Source: an uncultured Bacteroidota bacterium
GTDB lineage: Bacteria; Bacteroidota; Bacteroidia; Chitinophagales; Chitinophagaceae
Assembly (NCBI GenBank): GCA_903899675.1
Contig: CAIUKP010000293.1
Location: 1-41,224 of the forward strand
Reading direction: 5' to 3'
Length of the DNA: 41,224 nt
The translations under genes and the position numbers were made by a program. The notes under the pieces were generated by a model. It did no database searches. It had not been told where the DNA came from and saw only the letters and a program-made list of their open reading frames with translations. Of the stretch, positions 19,720-29,790 are shown piece after piece. Within the stretch, counting starts at the first letter, position 1. Each line of letters opens with the position of its first letter.

Positions 19720-22700
19720 TTATTGGATGTTTGCAATTTTCTGTTTCAGGGCATCCCACTTTGTTTGTAGCTTGTTTAGAGCATCCAGCGATTGTTTGAG
19801 TGCATCCTGTGATTGACTAGTGGGGCTGCGGTCGGCTTCTTGCCAAATGCTTCCGATGCTGGCCAGCTGAGACTCAATGGTAGCAAAGCCCGGCTCTTTA
19901 TTGGCGGGTGCCCGCATCCGACGCCCTCCAACTCCTTCTAGTTCTGACGTTTCTTGCATCAAACGAGCAATCAATTCAGGGTCTGTTTTTCCGTTGGGCT
20001 GATATTCTTTCAATTGTTTTTTAGCGATTGCGATTTCCTGCAAGGCCGTTTGTGCAGACTGGCGTGCCTGATACGCAGTAAGTGAAACGCTGTGAAGTTC
20101 TTCTAGTTGCGCCTGACTCAATTTTACACGCGGATCCATTTTTATGGTAAGGGGTTGCGAGTAACTTTGTCCATTCGCTATTAAGGTAATGGTATAATTT
20201 CCCGGAAGCACCCAAGGTGAAGCGGTTTCGGGAGCGGTATTTTGATACACGGCTGCAATCGGGAAAGCGGGCGATGTTTCTAACGGCGCATAGCGAAGGT
20301 TCCAAACGAATGTATGAGCGCCTTTTTCTGTTGACAAAGATTGTTGCGGACGTATCCAATAGGTTGGGATGTTTAGGTCGGCGGGAAGTTTATACTCTTT
20401 ATCGTTGCTGCTGATGCGGCGAACAATTTTTCCAGAGGCGTCTGCAATTTCCAGCAGCACTTCCTCTTTAGCAGATTGCTGCAGATAATAATGAATGGCA
20501 ACACCGTCGGGTGGATTTTCTCCTGCGGGCTCCTCTTGAGGAACGGGCGTATCGGTATACATATTCCAGCGAACCCGATAGGCTTTTGCGGGCTTATAGA
20601 GAATAGCAGGCGCAACGGCAACAGACTCGCTTAATTGCCGCAATGGATTTACATCATCTAAAATCCAGAATCCTCTTCCATGGGTTCCAACAACCAGGTC
20701 GTCGTCTTTAATTACCAGATCCCGAATAGAAGTAGCAGGCATATCAAGCCTAAGCGACTGCCAATGCTCGCCATCATCGAAAGACACATATACGGCATTT
20801 TCAGAGCCGGCATATAGCAATCCTTTTTTAGCAGGATCTTCCCGAACAGCGTTGATGGGTTCGTTGTCGGGAATGCCCTGTGTTATTAACTTCCAGGTTT
20901 TACCACCATCGGCAGTTTTATAAATGTAGGGTCGCATATCGCTGCAACGGATTCTATTAACAGCTGCATAAGCGCCTTGTGCGTTAAAGTGACTGGCTTC
21001 CATCAGCGACACTTTGCTCCAAGACGTGATAGCAGATGGTGTTACATTTTTCCAGGTTTTTCCTCCGTCGTTGGTAAGTTGTATATACCCATCATCGGTA
21101 CCCGCCCAAAGGGTGTTTATGTTTTTAAAGGAAGGAGCAATGGTATAAATAACGCCTCGGCGTGGCATTTTTTTCATCTCTTCTGTTGTGTATATTCCTA
21201 CGCTTGCAGGGATATCCCAGGATTCACGGGTGAGGTCTGGACTAATTACTTCCCAGCTATTTCCTTCGTTAGTTGTTTTGAAAAGTACGTTACCTGCGAA
21301 ATAAAGCGTTTTGGGGTCGATGGGAGAGAATAACACGGGGGCTGTTCTGAGAAAGCGATACTTGCCCGAGCGAACAGCTTCGGGAGCGATATTTTGTACT
21401 TGACCGGTGCGCTTATCGAAGCGGGTAATTTTTCCGCCATAAATTATATTTGGATTCAGGGGGTCGGGGGCAACATATCCATATTCTTCCACACCTACCG
21501 GATGAAATTCACGGGAAGTGATTTGTCCGTCGTTTCCGCGCGAAGCTACTGAGGCGGATCCGCTTTCCTGCTGGCCTCCGTAAACATTGTAAGGAAAGTC
21601 GTTGTCGGTGTTTACGTGATAAAACTGCGCCGTGGGCTGATTGTACCAAGAAGAAAATGTTTCTCCGCCATTAACAGTAATGATGGCTCCCTGATCTACA
21701 GCAAGCAACATGATTTTTGGATTGGTAGGATGAATCCAGATGCGATGGTAATCATCCCCTCCGGGTGCGCCGCGGAAAGCGGACCAATTTTTACCGCCGT
21801 CGGCAGTTTTCCAGGTAACCACATTTGCTGTGTAAGCAATATCTGCATTGGTAGGGTCTGCTTTGATTTCGGCAAAGTCGCTACCTCTGCTCCATAGCCG
21901 CGGGTCTTTGTTGATATTTATCCAGCTTTCTCCTGCATCATCACTGCGATAGATGCCCCCATAGTCGCCGGCATCTACGGTTGCGTATAGCCGATTGCTA
22001 TTTGTGGGAGCAATACAAAACCCGATTCTCCCTAGGTCTTGTGCGGGGGTGGGCAATCCTTTTGTAAGCTTTTTCCAGGTAATGCCCCCGTCGGTAGATT
22101 TAAACAGTCCGCTTTCCGGACCATTCCATGCGCCATTTTCCCAGGGACCCTGACGGCCAGCCCAGAGATCCGCGTATAATATATTCGCATTATTCGGGTC
22201 GAAGCTTACCTGCACGGCTCCTGTATTTTCGTCTTTATATAACACTCGCTCCCAGGTTGTGCCTCCATCCATCGAACGATATACGCCTCTCTCAGTATTG
22301 GGTCCATACGGATGACCGAGTACTGCTACAAAAATTCTGTTTTCGTTATTGGGGTCGATGATGATGTTGCCAATTTGCTGACCATTGCTGAGCCCCATAT
22401 TTTTCCAGGTTTTGCCGGCATCGGTGGATTTATATACGCCATTACCGATCGACAGGTCGGGCCGCTGAATCCCTTCCCCGCAGGCTACCATTACCAGATT
22501 GGGATTGGAGGCGGAAACGGTTACATCGCCCACAGAACCCGTGTTTTCCTTATCGAAAATGGGTTTCCAGGTGCGTCCATAGTCGGTTGTTTTCCAAACC
22601 CCCCCATTGTTTACGCCAATATAAAATACGCCGGGCTGGCTCGGAACGCCAACAGCGCCAACGGTTCTGCCTCCCCGGAAGGGCCCGATCATTCGCCAGT

Positions 22701-22791
22701 GCAGGCTATTAAATAATTGTGGAGAGTAGCTTTGTGCCGTTAGCTGAACACAAAAGAATAGGAGGCTCAGAGAGAAAATAATTTTTTTCAT
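19720..22791 (-). CDS. VPS10/sortilin-like BNR-repeat secreted protein
   Basis: Signal peptide MKKIIFSLSLLFFCVQLTAQ; multiple Asp-box motifs (STDAGKTW, SMDGGTTW, STDGGITW, SDDAGESW, NDGGKTW). ATG at 22791 preferred over 22908. Confidence 0.9.
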   Translation of the reverse strand: MKKIIFSLSLLFFCVQLTAQSYSPQLFNSLHWRMIGPFRGGRTVGAVGVPSQPGVFYIGVNNGGVWKTTDYGRTWKPIFDKENTGSVGDVTVSASNPNLVMVACGEGIQRPDLSIGNGVYKSTDAGKTWKNMGLSNGQQIGNIIIDPNNENRIFVAVLGHPYGPNTERGVYRSMDGGTTWERVLYKDENTGAVQVSFDPNNANILYADLWAGRQGPWENGAWNGPESGLFKSTDGGITWKKLTKGLPTPAQDLGRIGFCIAPTNSNRLYATVDAGDYGGIYRSDDAGESWININKDPRLWSRGSDFAEIKADPTNADIAYTANVVTWKTADGGKNWSAFRGAPGGDDYHRIWIHPTNPKIMLLAVDQGAIITVNGGETFSSWYNQPTAQFYHVNTDNDFPYNVYGGQQESGSASVASRGNDGQITSREFHPVGVEEYGYVAPDPLNPNIIYGGKITRFDKRTGQVQNIAPEAVRSGKYRFLRTAPVLFSPIDPKTLYFAGNVLFKTTNEGNSWEVISPDLTRESWDIPASVGIYTTEEMKKMPRRGVIYTIAPSFKNINTLWAGTDDGYIQLTNDGGKTWKNVTPSAITSWSKVSLMEASHFNAQGAYAAVNRIRCSDMRPYIYKTADGGKTWKLITQGIPDNEPINAVREDPAKKGLLYAGSENAVYVSFDDGEHWQSLRLDMPATSIRDLVIKDDDLVVGTHGRGFWILDDVNPLRQLSESVAVAPAILYKPAKAYRVRWNMYTDTPVPQEEPAGENPPDGVAIHYYLQQSAKEEVLLEIADASGKIVRRISSNDKEYKLPADLNIPTYWIRPQQSLSTEKGAHTFVWNLRYAPLETSPAFPIAAVYQNTAPETASPWVLPGNYTITLIANGQSYSQPLTIKMDPRVKLSQAQLEELHSVSLTAYQARQSAQTALQEIAIAKKQLKEYQPNGKTDPELIARLMQETSELEGVGGRRMRAPANKEPGFATIESQLASIGSIWQEADRSPTSQSQDALKQSLDALNKLQTKWDALKQKIANIQ

Positions 22792-22829
22792 CGGAGAAAG
22801 GTTATGGTCAATAAATATACAAGTTGCTT

Positions 22830-23909
22830 CTATAATTTTTCGTACAGGGTACGAAGCTTTTCGCGCGTCATGATTTCTTGCCAGTTGGGCCCGAGAGCAT
22901 TTTCCCAAAGGGGCTTCATGCCAAGCGAAACATCCATCATTTTTGTAAAATCATCCTCACTTAATCCGGCACAGATTCCTGTGGGAATTGAAATGCCGTT
23001 TTTTTCAACCATGAATTTGAATTCTTTCACGCCGGCAGGATAATATTCTTCCAGGTGATTCATTACAATGCAATTGCAAATACCATGTTTGGTGCCGAGT
23101 AAATAACTGAGTCCATAACTTACGGCATGCGCTACACCCACTTGCGAGTAAGCAATGCTCATACCGCCGGCATAAGATGCCATCATGAGTTGATCGTCGG
23201 AGGTGGTTGTCCATTCATTACTTTCCACAAAAACTTTTCTGCAAAGGTCTAGGGCTTTTTCTCCGTAGCTCTTGCTAAACTCGTTCAGGAAAGTGCCTTC
23301 AAGACTTTCAATGCAATGTATATAGCAGTCCATGCCGGTATAAAACCGCTGGTTGGCCGGAGCGTTTTGGGTAAGCTCGGGATCTAGCACAATTTGGTCG
23401 AAGGGGGTGAAGTCGCTGTTCATGCCCAGCTTGCGGGTAGGGCCTGTTAAAACGGTGGTGCGGCTTACTTCTGCGCCGGTACCACTAAGGGTGGGGATGC
23501 CTACTTTATAAACACCGGGTTGTTTTACCAGATCCCATCCCTGATAATCGGCGGAGCTGCCGGGGTTGTTCATCATGAGCGATACGGCTTTGGCGAGATC
23601 GAGGGTAGAGCCTCCGCCTATTCCGATAATGCCGCTGATGGTGCCATATTTTTCTTTCAGCTGAAGGGCCAATGAATCAACCTGGGTGGTTTTGGGTTCG
23701 TAGGTAACATCTGCAAAAATCAGCTCGTCGCGATCTCTTAGGGGAATTCGATTGCAGAGGGCGTGGTCTTTGAAAAAATGGTCCACCAGAAAAATCATGG
23801 GCGCCGAATTTTTTCGGTTGGGAGCCAGAATCGCATCCAACTGATGCAGGCTTCCGCGGCCATAAATCACATAGCCCACCATTTTAAAATTTCTAAAAGC
23901 TGTTGCCAT
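22830..23909 (-). CDS. kdnB: 3-deoxy-manno-octulosonate 8-oxidase-like iron-containing alcohol dehydrogenase (KdnB)
   Basis: IIGIGGGSTLDLAKAVSLMMNNPGSSADYQGWDLVKQPGVYKVGIPTLSGTGAEVSRTTVLTGPTRKLGMNSDFTPFDQIV and FYTGMDCYIHCIESLEGTFLNEFSKSYGEKALDLCRKVFVE strongly recall Shewanella KdnB. Same-strand cluster with kdsB. Confidence 0.85.
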   Translation of the reverse strand: MATAFRNFKMVGYVIYGRGSLHQLDAILAPNRKNSAPMIFLVDHFFKDHALCNRIPLRDRDELIFADVTYEPKTTQVDSLALQLKEKYGTISGIIGIGGGSTLDLAKAVSLMMNNPGSSADYQGWDLVKQPGVYKVGIPTLSGTGAEVSRTTVLTGPTRKLGMNSDFTPFDQIVLDPELTQNAPANQRFYTGMDCYIHCIESLEGTFLNEFSKSYGEKALDLCRKVFVESNEWTTTSDDQLMMASYAGGMSIAYSQVGVAHAVSYGLSYLLGTKHGICNCIVMNHLEEYYPAGVKEFKFMVEKNGISIPTGICAGLSEDDFTKMMDVSLGMKPLWENALGPNWQEIMTREKLRTLYEKL

Positions 23910-23934
23910 ATAAAGATGTTGATTTAGTAAATGT

Positions 23935-23942
23935 CAAAGATA
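23935..23942 (-). promoter_or_regulatory. Candidate -7 element (TATCTTTG) for kdnB
   Basis: Exact TAnnTTTG on the minus strand, 25 bp upstream of the kdnB ATG, in the gap between the MFS gene and kdnB. No clear -33 element. Confidence 0.4.
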
Positions 23943-23981
23943 CAGGAAACCCCATGCCTGCATTAGCAGGAGGCGCGAAGG

Positions 23982-25331
23982 TTATTGCATCAATTTCTTT
24001 TCTAGTTCTTCCAGCGAAATGCCCTTGGTTTCGGGAACGCGGGTAAGCACCCAAATAAGCTGTAATACCATCATCCCCCCAAAAAAAGCGAATATTGGCC
24101 AAGGGTTTTCTTTAAAAATACCCGTATCCTTATCTAGAAAAAAAGGAGTAATCAGCGTAATAATAGCTGCAAATACCCAGTGGATGCTGGCCCCGAAGGA
24201 TTGTCCGGCGCTGCGAATTTTATTGGGAAATATTTCGGAAATAAACACCCAGATTACGGCGCCCTGTCCAATCGCATGCGAAGCAATGAACAGCAACAAG
24301 AACGTCATCAAAAATAATGGGCCGGTATGCGCATAAAATGCGTAGGAAACGAGTGATAAGCTGATGATGTATCCAATAGAACCAATGATCAGCAGGGTTT
24401 TGCGGCCGAGGCGATCGATTAAGTAGAGGCCGACAAAAGTAAAAATAAGATTCGTGCTGCCTATAGCGATAGAGTTGAATAAGGATTCTTTAGCGGCGAG
24501 TCCGGCCTTCTCTAAAATTTCGGGGGCATAGTAAAGAATGAAGTTGATGCCCGAGAGTTGATTAAAAAAAGCAATCATAAAAGCCAACCATATAATCTTG
24601 CTGTGTTGTGGTTTAAAGAGCGAGTCAGAATGGGATGTTTGCAATTCCTGTTGGTTGTTTTCTAGTATGGAGGTTATTTCAGCATCTACATCGGTTACGC
24701 CTATTTGCAGAAGGATTTTTCTTGCTTTTTCGGGATTACTACCTTTGGTGAGCAACCAGCGAGGGCTTTCGGCAACGCCAACAACTAGGATTGTATATAT
24801 AAGTGAGGGCACGGCAAGCACGCCCAACATCCAGCGCCAATCGTTCTCGCCCCCAAAGCCGGCTAATAGATAGTTGCTAACGAAGGCAACCAGAATTCCG
24901 AATACGATATTGAATTGATAGAGAGCAACTAGTTTTCCGCGGGTTGCGGGGGTTGATATTTCAGAGATATAAATGGGTGCCACCACCGAAGAAACGCCAA
25001 TTCCTATGCCTCCGATAAAGCGGAAGAATGAAAAAACGAAAGGGTTCCCGGCCAATGCGGTACCAAAAGCGGAGAGGGCAAAGAGGATACCCACCCATAG
25101 GAGTACTTTTTTGCGTCCAAATCGCTGTGTGGGGATGCCTCCGAAAAGGGCTCCTACCACGGTACCCCAAAGCGCCATCGACATAATAAAGAAGCCGTGA
25201 AAGATGGGAGAAGTGTGCCAAAGGTCTTTAATGGGCTGGTTGGCTCCGGAGATAACAACCGTATCAAATCCAAAAATAAATCCGGCCAGCGAAACCACGA
25301 TTGACCATTTTACAAGCATACTTTTTTGCAT
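23982..25331 (-). CDS. Sugar porter family MFS transporter
   Basis: AGFIFGFDTVVISGA, RFGRKKVLLWVG, RFIGGIGIGVSSVVAPIYISEISTPATRGKLVALYQFNIVFGI, PESPRWL-like AESPRWLL, DRLGRKTLL, VPETKGISLEELE. Confidence 0.95.
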   Translation of the reverse strand: MQKSMLVKWSIVVSLAGFIFGFDTVVISGANQPIKDLWHTSPIFHGFFIMSMALWGTVVGALFGGIPTQRFGRKKVLLWVGILFALSAFGTALAGNPFVFSFFRFIGGIGIGVSSVVAPIYISEISTPATRGKLVALYQFNIVFGILVAFVSNYLLAGFGGENDWRWMLGVLAVPSLIYTILVVGVAESPRWLLTKGSNPEKARKILLQIGVTDVDAEITSILENNQQELQTSHSDSLFKPQHSKIIWLAFMIAFFNQLSGINFILYYAPEILEKAGLAAKESLFNSIAIGSTNLIFTFVGLYLIDRLGRKTLLIIGSIGYIISLSLVSYAFYAHTGPLFLMTFLLLFIASHAIGQGAVIWVFISEIFPNKIRSAGQSFGASIHWVFAAIITLITPFFLDKDTGIFKENPWPIFAFFGGMMVLQLIWVLTRVPETKGISLEELEKKLMQ

Positions 25332-25381
25332 ACCAACTATTTTATGCAGAAAGGTAATAAAAATGGCAGAAAGCTGGTGTG

Positions 25382-26110
25382 TTATTGAAGTAATTGTTCT
25401 GCCTTACGCAGATCTTCGGGGGTATCTATTTCCACGCCCATATATTGGGTAAGAATCATTTTTATAGGAACGCCGTTTTCTAAATAGCGAAGGCATTCAA
25501 CTTTTTCGGCAGCTTCGAGTGGGCTCATAGGCCAGCGGGTAAAGTTCAACAGCGCTTCTTTTCGGAAAGCGTATACGCCAATATGTTCGTAGTAACAGGT
25601 TTCGGGAAGTACGGCGCGTGGATAGGGAATTACGCTTCTGGAAAAAAACAGGGAGAAGCTATTTTTATCAACCGCCACTTTTACAAAATTGGGATCATTG
25701 ATTTGTTCGGTGTTGGTCATTAGTTGCATAAGAGAGGCAACCTGCACGTTCGCTCCTTCTGCTCCTTCAAAAGCGGCCAGCAATTGTTTTAGGGCTAGTT
25801 GATTTACAAAGGGCTCGTCTCCCTGAACATTTACCACAATGTTTGCGGGCATATTTTCTACTGCTTCTGCAATTCGGTCGCTTCCGCTTTCGTGTGTGTG
25901 TTGGCTCATAATGGCTTTTCCGCCGTGAGCAGTGATTTCTTGGAAAATAATATCGCTGTCTGTAACAACAAACACATCATCAAAAAGTCCGGTTGAAATC
26001 GTATTGTCGTAAGTATGTCGGATTACGGTTTTGTTGCCGAGGGGTTGCATCAGTTTAGCCGGAAATCGCGTGGCGGCGTAACGGGCGGGTATCATGGCAA
26101 TTCTTATCAT
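25382..26110 (-). CDS. kdsB: 3-deoxy-manno-octulosonate cytidylyltransferase
   Basis: IPARYAATRFPAKLMQPL, VVTDSDIIFQEITAHGGKAIMSQHTHESGSDRIAEA, VVNVQGDEPFV, SRSVIPYPR, YYEHIGVYAFRKEALLNF, VEIDTPEDL. Confidence 0.96.
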   Translation of the reverse strand: MIRIAMIPARYAATRFPAKLMQPLGNKTVIRHTYDNTISTGLFDDVFVVTDSDIIFQEITAHGGKAIMSQHTHESGSDRIAEAVENMPANIVVNVQGDEPFVNQLALKQLLAAFEGAEGANVQVASLMQLMTNTEQINDPNFVKVAVDKNSFSLFFSRSVIPYPRAVLPETCYYEHIGVYAFRKEALLNFTRWPMSPLEAAEKVECLRYLENGVPIKMILTQYMGVEIDTPEDLRKAEQLLQ

Positions 26111-26124
26111 GCGAAGAAATTGGC

Positions 26125-26946
26125 TCAGCGGTCGGTGGAGATATTTTTATTAAAGGGGATACCCAGTTGATAGCTCATATTCTCGTCGGCGTTGTTGTCT
26201 AGTACATCTAGTCCGAATTTAATTTGATCCATGGGGGTGTAGTGGTAAGTGCCAAATAGTCGATCCCAAATAGAAAAAATATTTCCATAGTTGGTATCGG
26301 TTTCGGGTCTTTTGTAATGATGGTGCACTTTATGCATGTTCGGAGAAACCAGTACCCAGCTAATGGCTTTATCTAGTTTTTCGGGCAGTCGAATATTGGC
26401 ATGATTGAATTGGGTGAGCACTACGCTCAGACTCTGATACATCATAACTAGCCAAATGGGTGTACCGAGTAATAGCACGCCAATCATCGTAAATACGAAA
26501 CGGAATACGCTTTCACCTGGGTGGTGGCGGTTGGCGGTGGTGGTATCAACATGTGTATCGGCATGGTGAACCATATGAAACTTCCACATCCATTTTACTT
26601 TATGTTCAATGTAATGAATAAACCAAGCGCCTACCAAATCTAGCAGCAGCAGCCCTGCTATCATAAAAAGCCAGTTGGGTAGTTGTGTGAGGTAGAGTAG
26701 CCCAAAACGATGTTGCACTACATAGTCTCCTGCTTTTACCAACAGGAATGCTAGGGCAAAGTTCACCAGTATGGTGGTGAAGGTAAAGAACAGGTTTACG
26801 CCGGCATGTTTCCATTTATGATAAGAGAAGCTAAATAGGGGGATAGCCGATTCGACCAGCCAAAAAATACTAATCCCGCCAGCCAGTATCAGTGCGCGAT
26901 GTAGGCTGGGGATGGTTGAAAAGTAGTGTATTATTTGATCAATCAT
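26125..26946 (-). CDS. Sterol desaturase / fatty acid hydroxylase family membrane protein
   Basis: Histidine motifs HYIEHK, HMVHHAD, NRHHPGES, HKVHHHYKRPETDTNYGNIFSIWDRLFGTYH. ATG at 26946. Confidence 0.93.
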   Translation of the reverse strand: MIDQIIHYFSTIPSLHRALILAGGISIFWLVESAIPLFSFSYHKWKHAGVNLFFTFTTILVNFALAFLLVKAGDYVVQHRFGLLYLTQLPNWLFMIAGLLLLDLVGAWFIHYIEHKVKWMWKFHMVHHADTHVDTTTANRHHPGESVFRFVFTMIGVLLLGTPIWLVMMYQSLSVVLTQFNHANIRLPEKLDKAISWVLVSPNMHKVHHHYKRPETDTNYGNIFSIWDRLFGTYHYTPMDQIKFGLDVLDNNADENMSYQLGIPFNKNISTDR

Positions 26947-27069
26947 AACAGCAGAATATGAACACAAGGTACGAACAAAGCGGATGCTGTTTTCGCCTGT
27001 TTAATATTTAATTCCAAATCGAAAACAGAAGGATGTTATTTGGGTTGAACCTGGCATTTATGAATCAGG

Positions 27070-28389
27070 TTATTGCGCTTCTTCTTCCCTTTTTTGAAAG
27101 AGCATTTCCAATAGGTTATCTGTTTCGGAAATCAAATCGTTTTCGTGGTCGCGATTGCCAATTCTCAACCAGCTAATCAGCTGAGCGGAGCCTGAATTTA
27201 CTTCTTCTGTTGAGAGCACTTTTTTTATTTTCAGAAATCCGTCGGGTAGAAATTCCTGAAAGAGCCACTCACCTGACGCGGTTTTGGTGATGCTAAACCG
27301 GGGCTTTCCACCTGGGCGGTAGAAGGTGAATGGAGTGGAGCATACCCCATTTTCCATTCGGGCTTTGATTCTGGGAGATCCCGAAAAATAATTGGAGAGA
27401 TAGTCGCCGTCTAATTTGCCGCTCTCATTAAAATGCCATTTCTGCTCGAGGGTTCCGTTGGAGTAGTGACTTTCAAAGTCGCCCACGAATCGAGTTACTG
27501 GCTCTTCGGACGAAATCTCGCTGGCTTCGTTATCGGGAGGAAAGGTTTTTTGAGTGTTTTTCTCTTGTAACGTTCCGTTTTCAGCATAGAGATATCTTGT
27601 GCGGTTTTTGTACAGTTGATTCAAGTCTTTTTCTAGACTTTCATTTTCATAGGCGGTTCGTACATTCAGCGGATACAGAAAACGGATTGAATCATTTGTT
27701 CTGCCATTCGAAAAGTAACTAACCTCTCCTGCTAGGCTATCCCCTGTAAAAATCTGTTTATACTGTACCTTGCCTGTGTTGGTATAATAGGAGGTAAAGT
27801 GGTGCATCTTTTCTGTGTTGAAATCAATCAGGTTCGGAAAGGAACGGATTCTGGAGAAGTCCTCACCCTCTATAAAGCGATCAATTTCGATTATCAGGCC
27901 GAATGCAGTAAAAAAATATTCGCCTATGCCACTATAAATGATTCCTTGTTTGGAGATGCGTCCCTGTTGGTCGAACTGATAAGATACGCCAACCTGATTA
28001 TTAAGGTATCGAAAATCGTATTCGTACTCTTTATTTCTACTAGAATACCCGAATCCGGTTAGCTTTCCGATGATCGTATCTTCGCGAAAGGCTCCCTTAT
28101 ATTTTTCCGTAAAGAATTCGCCGTTAAAATGGCCATTGGTGTAGGTTAGTTTTCGGAATACTTTTCCGGAATAGTCGTAGGAAAGTACCGTGCCATTCAC
28201 TTCTCCGTTTACGAAACAGATTTCATTGTAGCCGGACTTCATAATCCCAGAAAAGGGCTTACCCTGATAATAGTATTTATTATCGTAGTTGTTGAAGGGG
28301 ATGTTTTGTTTGTCAATTTTTATTTGCGAAAGTCCGCTCAGTGGGGGTACGAGTAGCCAAAGGGCTACCCATGAAAAAAGGGTTTTCAT
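27070..28389 (-). CDS. Secreted MORN-variant (YwqK-like) repeat protein
   Basis: Signal peptide MKTLFSWVALWLLVPPLSG; repeats such as LTYTNGHFNGEFFTEKY, SHYSNGTLEQKWHFNESGKLDGDYLSNYFSGSPRIKARMENG. ATG at 28389. Confidence 0.7.
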   Translation of the reverse strand: MKTLFSWVALWLLVPPLSGLSQIKIDKQNIPFNNYDNKYYYQGKPFSGIMKSGYNEICFVNGEVNGTVLSYDYSGKVFRKLTYTNGHFNGEFFTEKYKGAFREDTIIGKLTGFGYSSRNKEYEYDFRYLNNQVGVSYQFDQQGRISKQGIIYSGIGEYFFTAFGLIIEIDRFIEGEDFSRIRSFPNLIDFNTEKMHHFTSYYTNTGKVQYKQIFTGDSLAGEVSYFSNGRTNDSIRFLYPLNVRTAYENESLEKDLNQLYKNRTRYLYAENGTLQEKNTQKTFPPDNEASEISSEEPVTRFVGDFESHYSNGTLEQKWHFNESGKLDGDYLSNYFSGSPRIKARMENGVCSTPFTFYRPGGKPRFSITKTASGEWLFQEFLPDGFLKIKKVLSTEEVNSGSAQLISWLRIGNRDHENDLISETDNLLEMLFQKREEEAQ

Positions 28390-28490
28390 ATAGGATAGGA
28401 TTGGTTTTCGACGCAAATATATCGAATCGCCGGCACGAAATGGCATAAAAAAATCGGAAGGTTGGCTCCAGATTTTTTGAAAAAAATCGG

Positions 28491-29606
28491 TTAGCTATTC
28501 AACATAAGCGGCATAACGAGCATCAGCAAATCTTCTCCTTCTGCTTGTTCTGAGGGCTTAATTAGGCCGGCTTTGGAGGGGGTAGAAAGTTCGAGACGAA
28601 CTTCGTCTGTATCGGCAGCATTCAACATTTCAATCATAAACTTGGCGTTGAAGGCGATTTGCATGTCTTCACCGTTGTATTGGCAACTCATGTGTTCGTT
28701 TCCTTCGAAGCTAAAATCAACGTCCTGCGCGGCCATTTGCAGTTCACTGCCGGTGATGCTAAGGGCTACCTGGTTGGTGCTTTTATTACTAAACACATTT
28801 ATCCGGCGTAGAGCATTTTGAAAATCTATTTTGTTTACGGTAAGGTGATACGGGTTGTCCGTAGGGATAACCACTTTATAGTCGGGGAAGCGTGCGTCTA
28901 TGAGTCGGCAAATCATTTGGGTTTCGCCATGACTAACAAACAAGTGGTTGCTATTATAGCTGATGTTTAGGGGTTCGTCGTTGGCGGGCAGTGCATTTTT
29001 CAGCAGGTTCAGCGGCTTTTTGGGAACGATAAAGGAGTCGTTTTTGGTTGCACCTGTATCGGTTCTTTTGTAGCGAACCAAACGGTGAGCGTCGGTGGCT
29101 ACAAACTGAATGCTCTTAGGAGTAAGCTCAAAGAACACGCCCGTCATGGCTGGCCGCAGGTCGTCGCTACTAACGGCAAACAATGTTTTGTTGATTGCGG
29201 TTAGGAGTGCGTTGCTCGTCATGGTAAAACTGGTGGTATCATCTGCTGTAGGCTCTTTTGGAAAATTGTCGGGGTTTTCTCCCATCACTTTATATTTACC
29301 GTTATCGCTGGTAATTTCAACAGAAAAATTTTTATCGATATTGAAAGTGAGCGGTTGATCAGCGATATTTTTTAATGAGTCGACTAATATTTTGGCAGGG
29401 ATACAAACCTTTCCGTTGGTTTTACTTTCTACATCCATCTGCACCCGCATAACGGTTTCGAGGTCGGTAGCTACCACGGTAAGTTTTTTGTCTTGAATTT
29501 CGAAAAGAAAGTCTTCTAATATAGGCAATACGGTATTGGTATTGATAACGCCGCTGATTTGTTGAAGGTGTTTTAGCAGGCTGGAAGAGGAGACGATGAA
29601 TTTCAT
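28491..29606 (-). CDS. dnaN: DNA polymerase III beta subunit (sliding clamp)
   Basis: MKFIVSSSSLLKHLQQISGVINTNTVLPILEDFLFEI, ATDAHRLVRYKR, and C-terminal LMLVMPLMLNS. Confidence 0.98.
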   Translation of the reverse strand: MKFIVSSSSLLKHLQQISGVINTNTVLPILEDFLFEIQDKKLTVVATDLETVMRVQMDVESKTNGKVCIPAKILVDSLKNIADQPLTFNIDKNFSVEITSDNGKYKVMGENPDNFPKEPTADDTTSFTMTSNALLTAINKTLFAVSSDDLRPAMTGVFFELTPKSIQFVATDAHRLVRYKRTDTGATKNDSFIVPKKPLNLLKNALPANDEPLNISYNSNHLFVSHGETQMICRLIDARFPDYKVVIPTDNPYHLTVNKIDFQNALRRINVFSNKSTNQVALSITGSELQMAAQDVDFSFEGNEHMSCQYNGEDMQIAFNAKFMIEMLNAADTDEVRLELSTPSKAGLIKPSEQAEGEDLLMLVMPLMLNS

Positions 29607-29628
29607 TCTTACTGATTTAGATTGGGAA

Positions 29629-29636
29629 CAAACCTA
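29629..29636 (-). promoter_or_regulatory. Candidate -7 element (TAGGTTTG) for dnaN
   Basis: Exact TAnnTTTG on the minus strand, 22 bp upstream of the dnaN ATG. No clear -33 element. Confidence 0.4.
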
Positions 29637-29790
29637 CTGCAAATTGTTAACATTTTATCGGAGTTTTATACCCAATTCCACCCAAACAGATTGATTGTGA
29701 AAAGAAGGCAAGGGTATGTGGATTAAATGTTTGTCCCGCTGCATTTTGTAGTTGCCGGGGGATGAGTATCTTGCCTATTAATATTGGCAT

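Noticed and set aside
23957-23970. CCTGC-atta-GCAGG hairpin between the MFS gene and kdnB as a terminator
   Set aside because: Only a 5-bp stem without a T tract; too weak to call.
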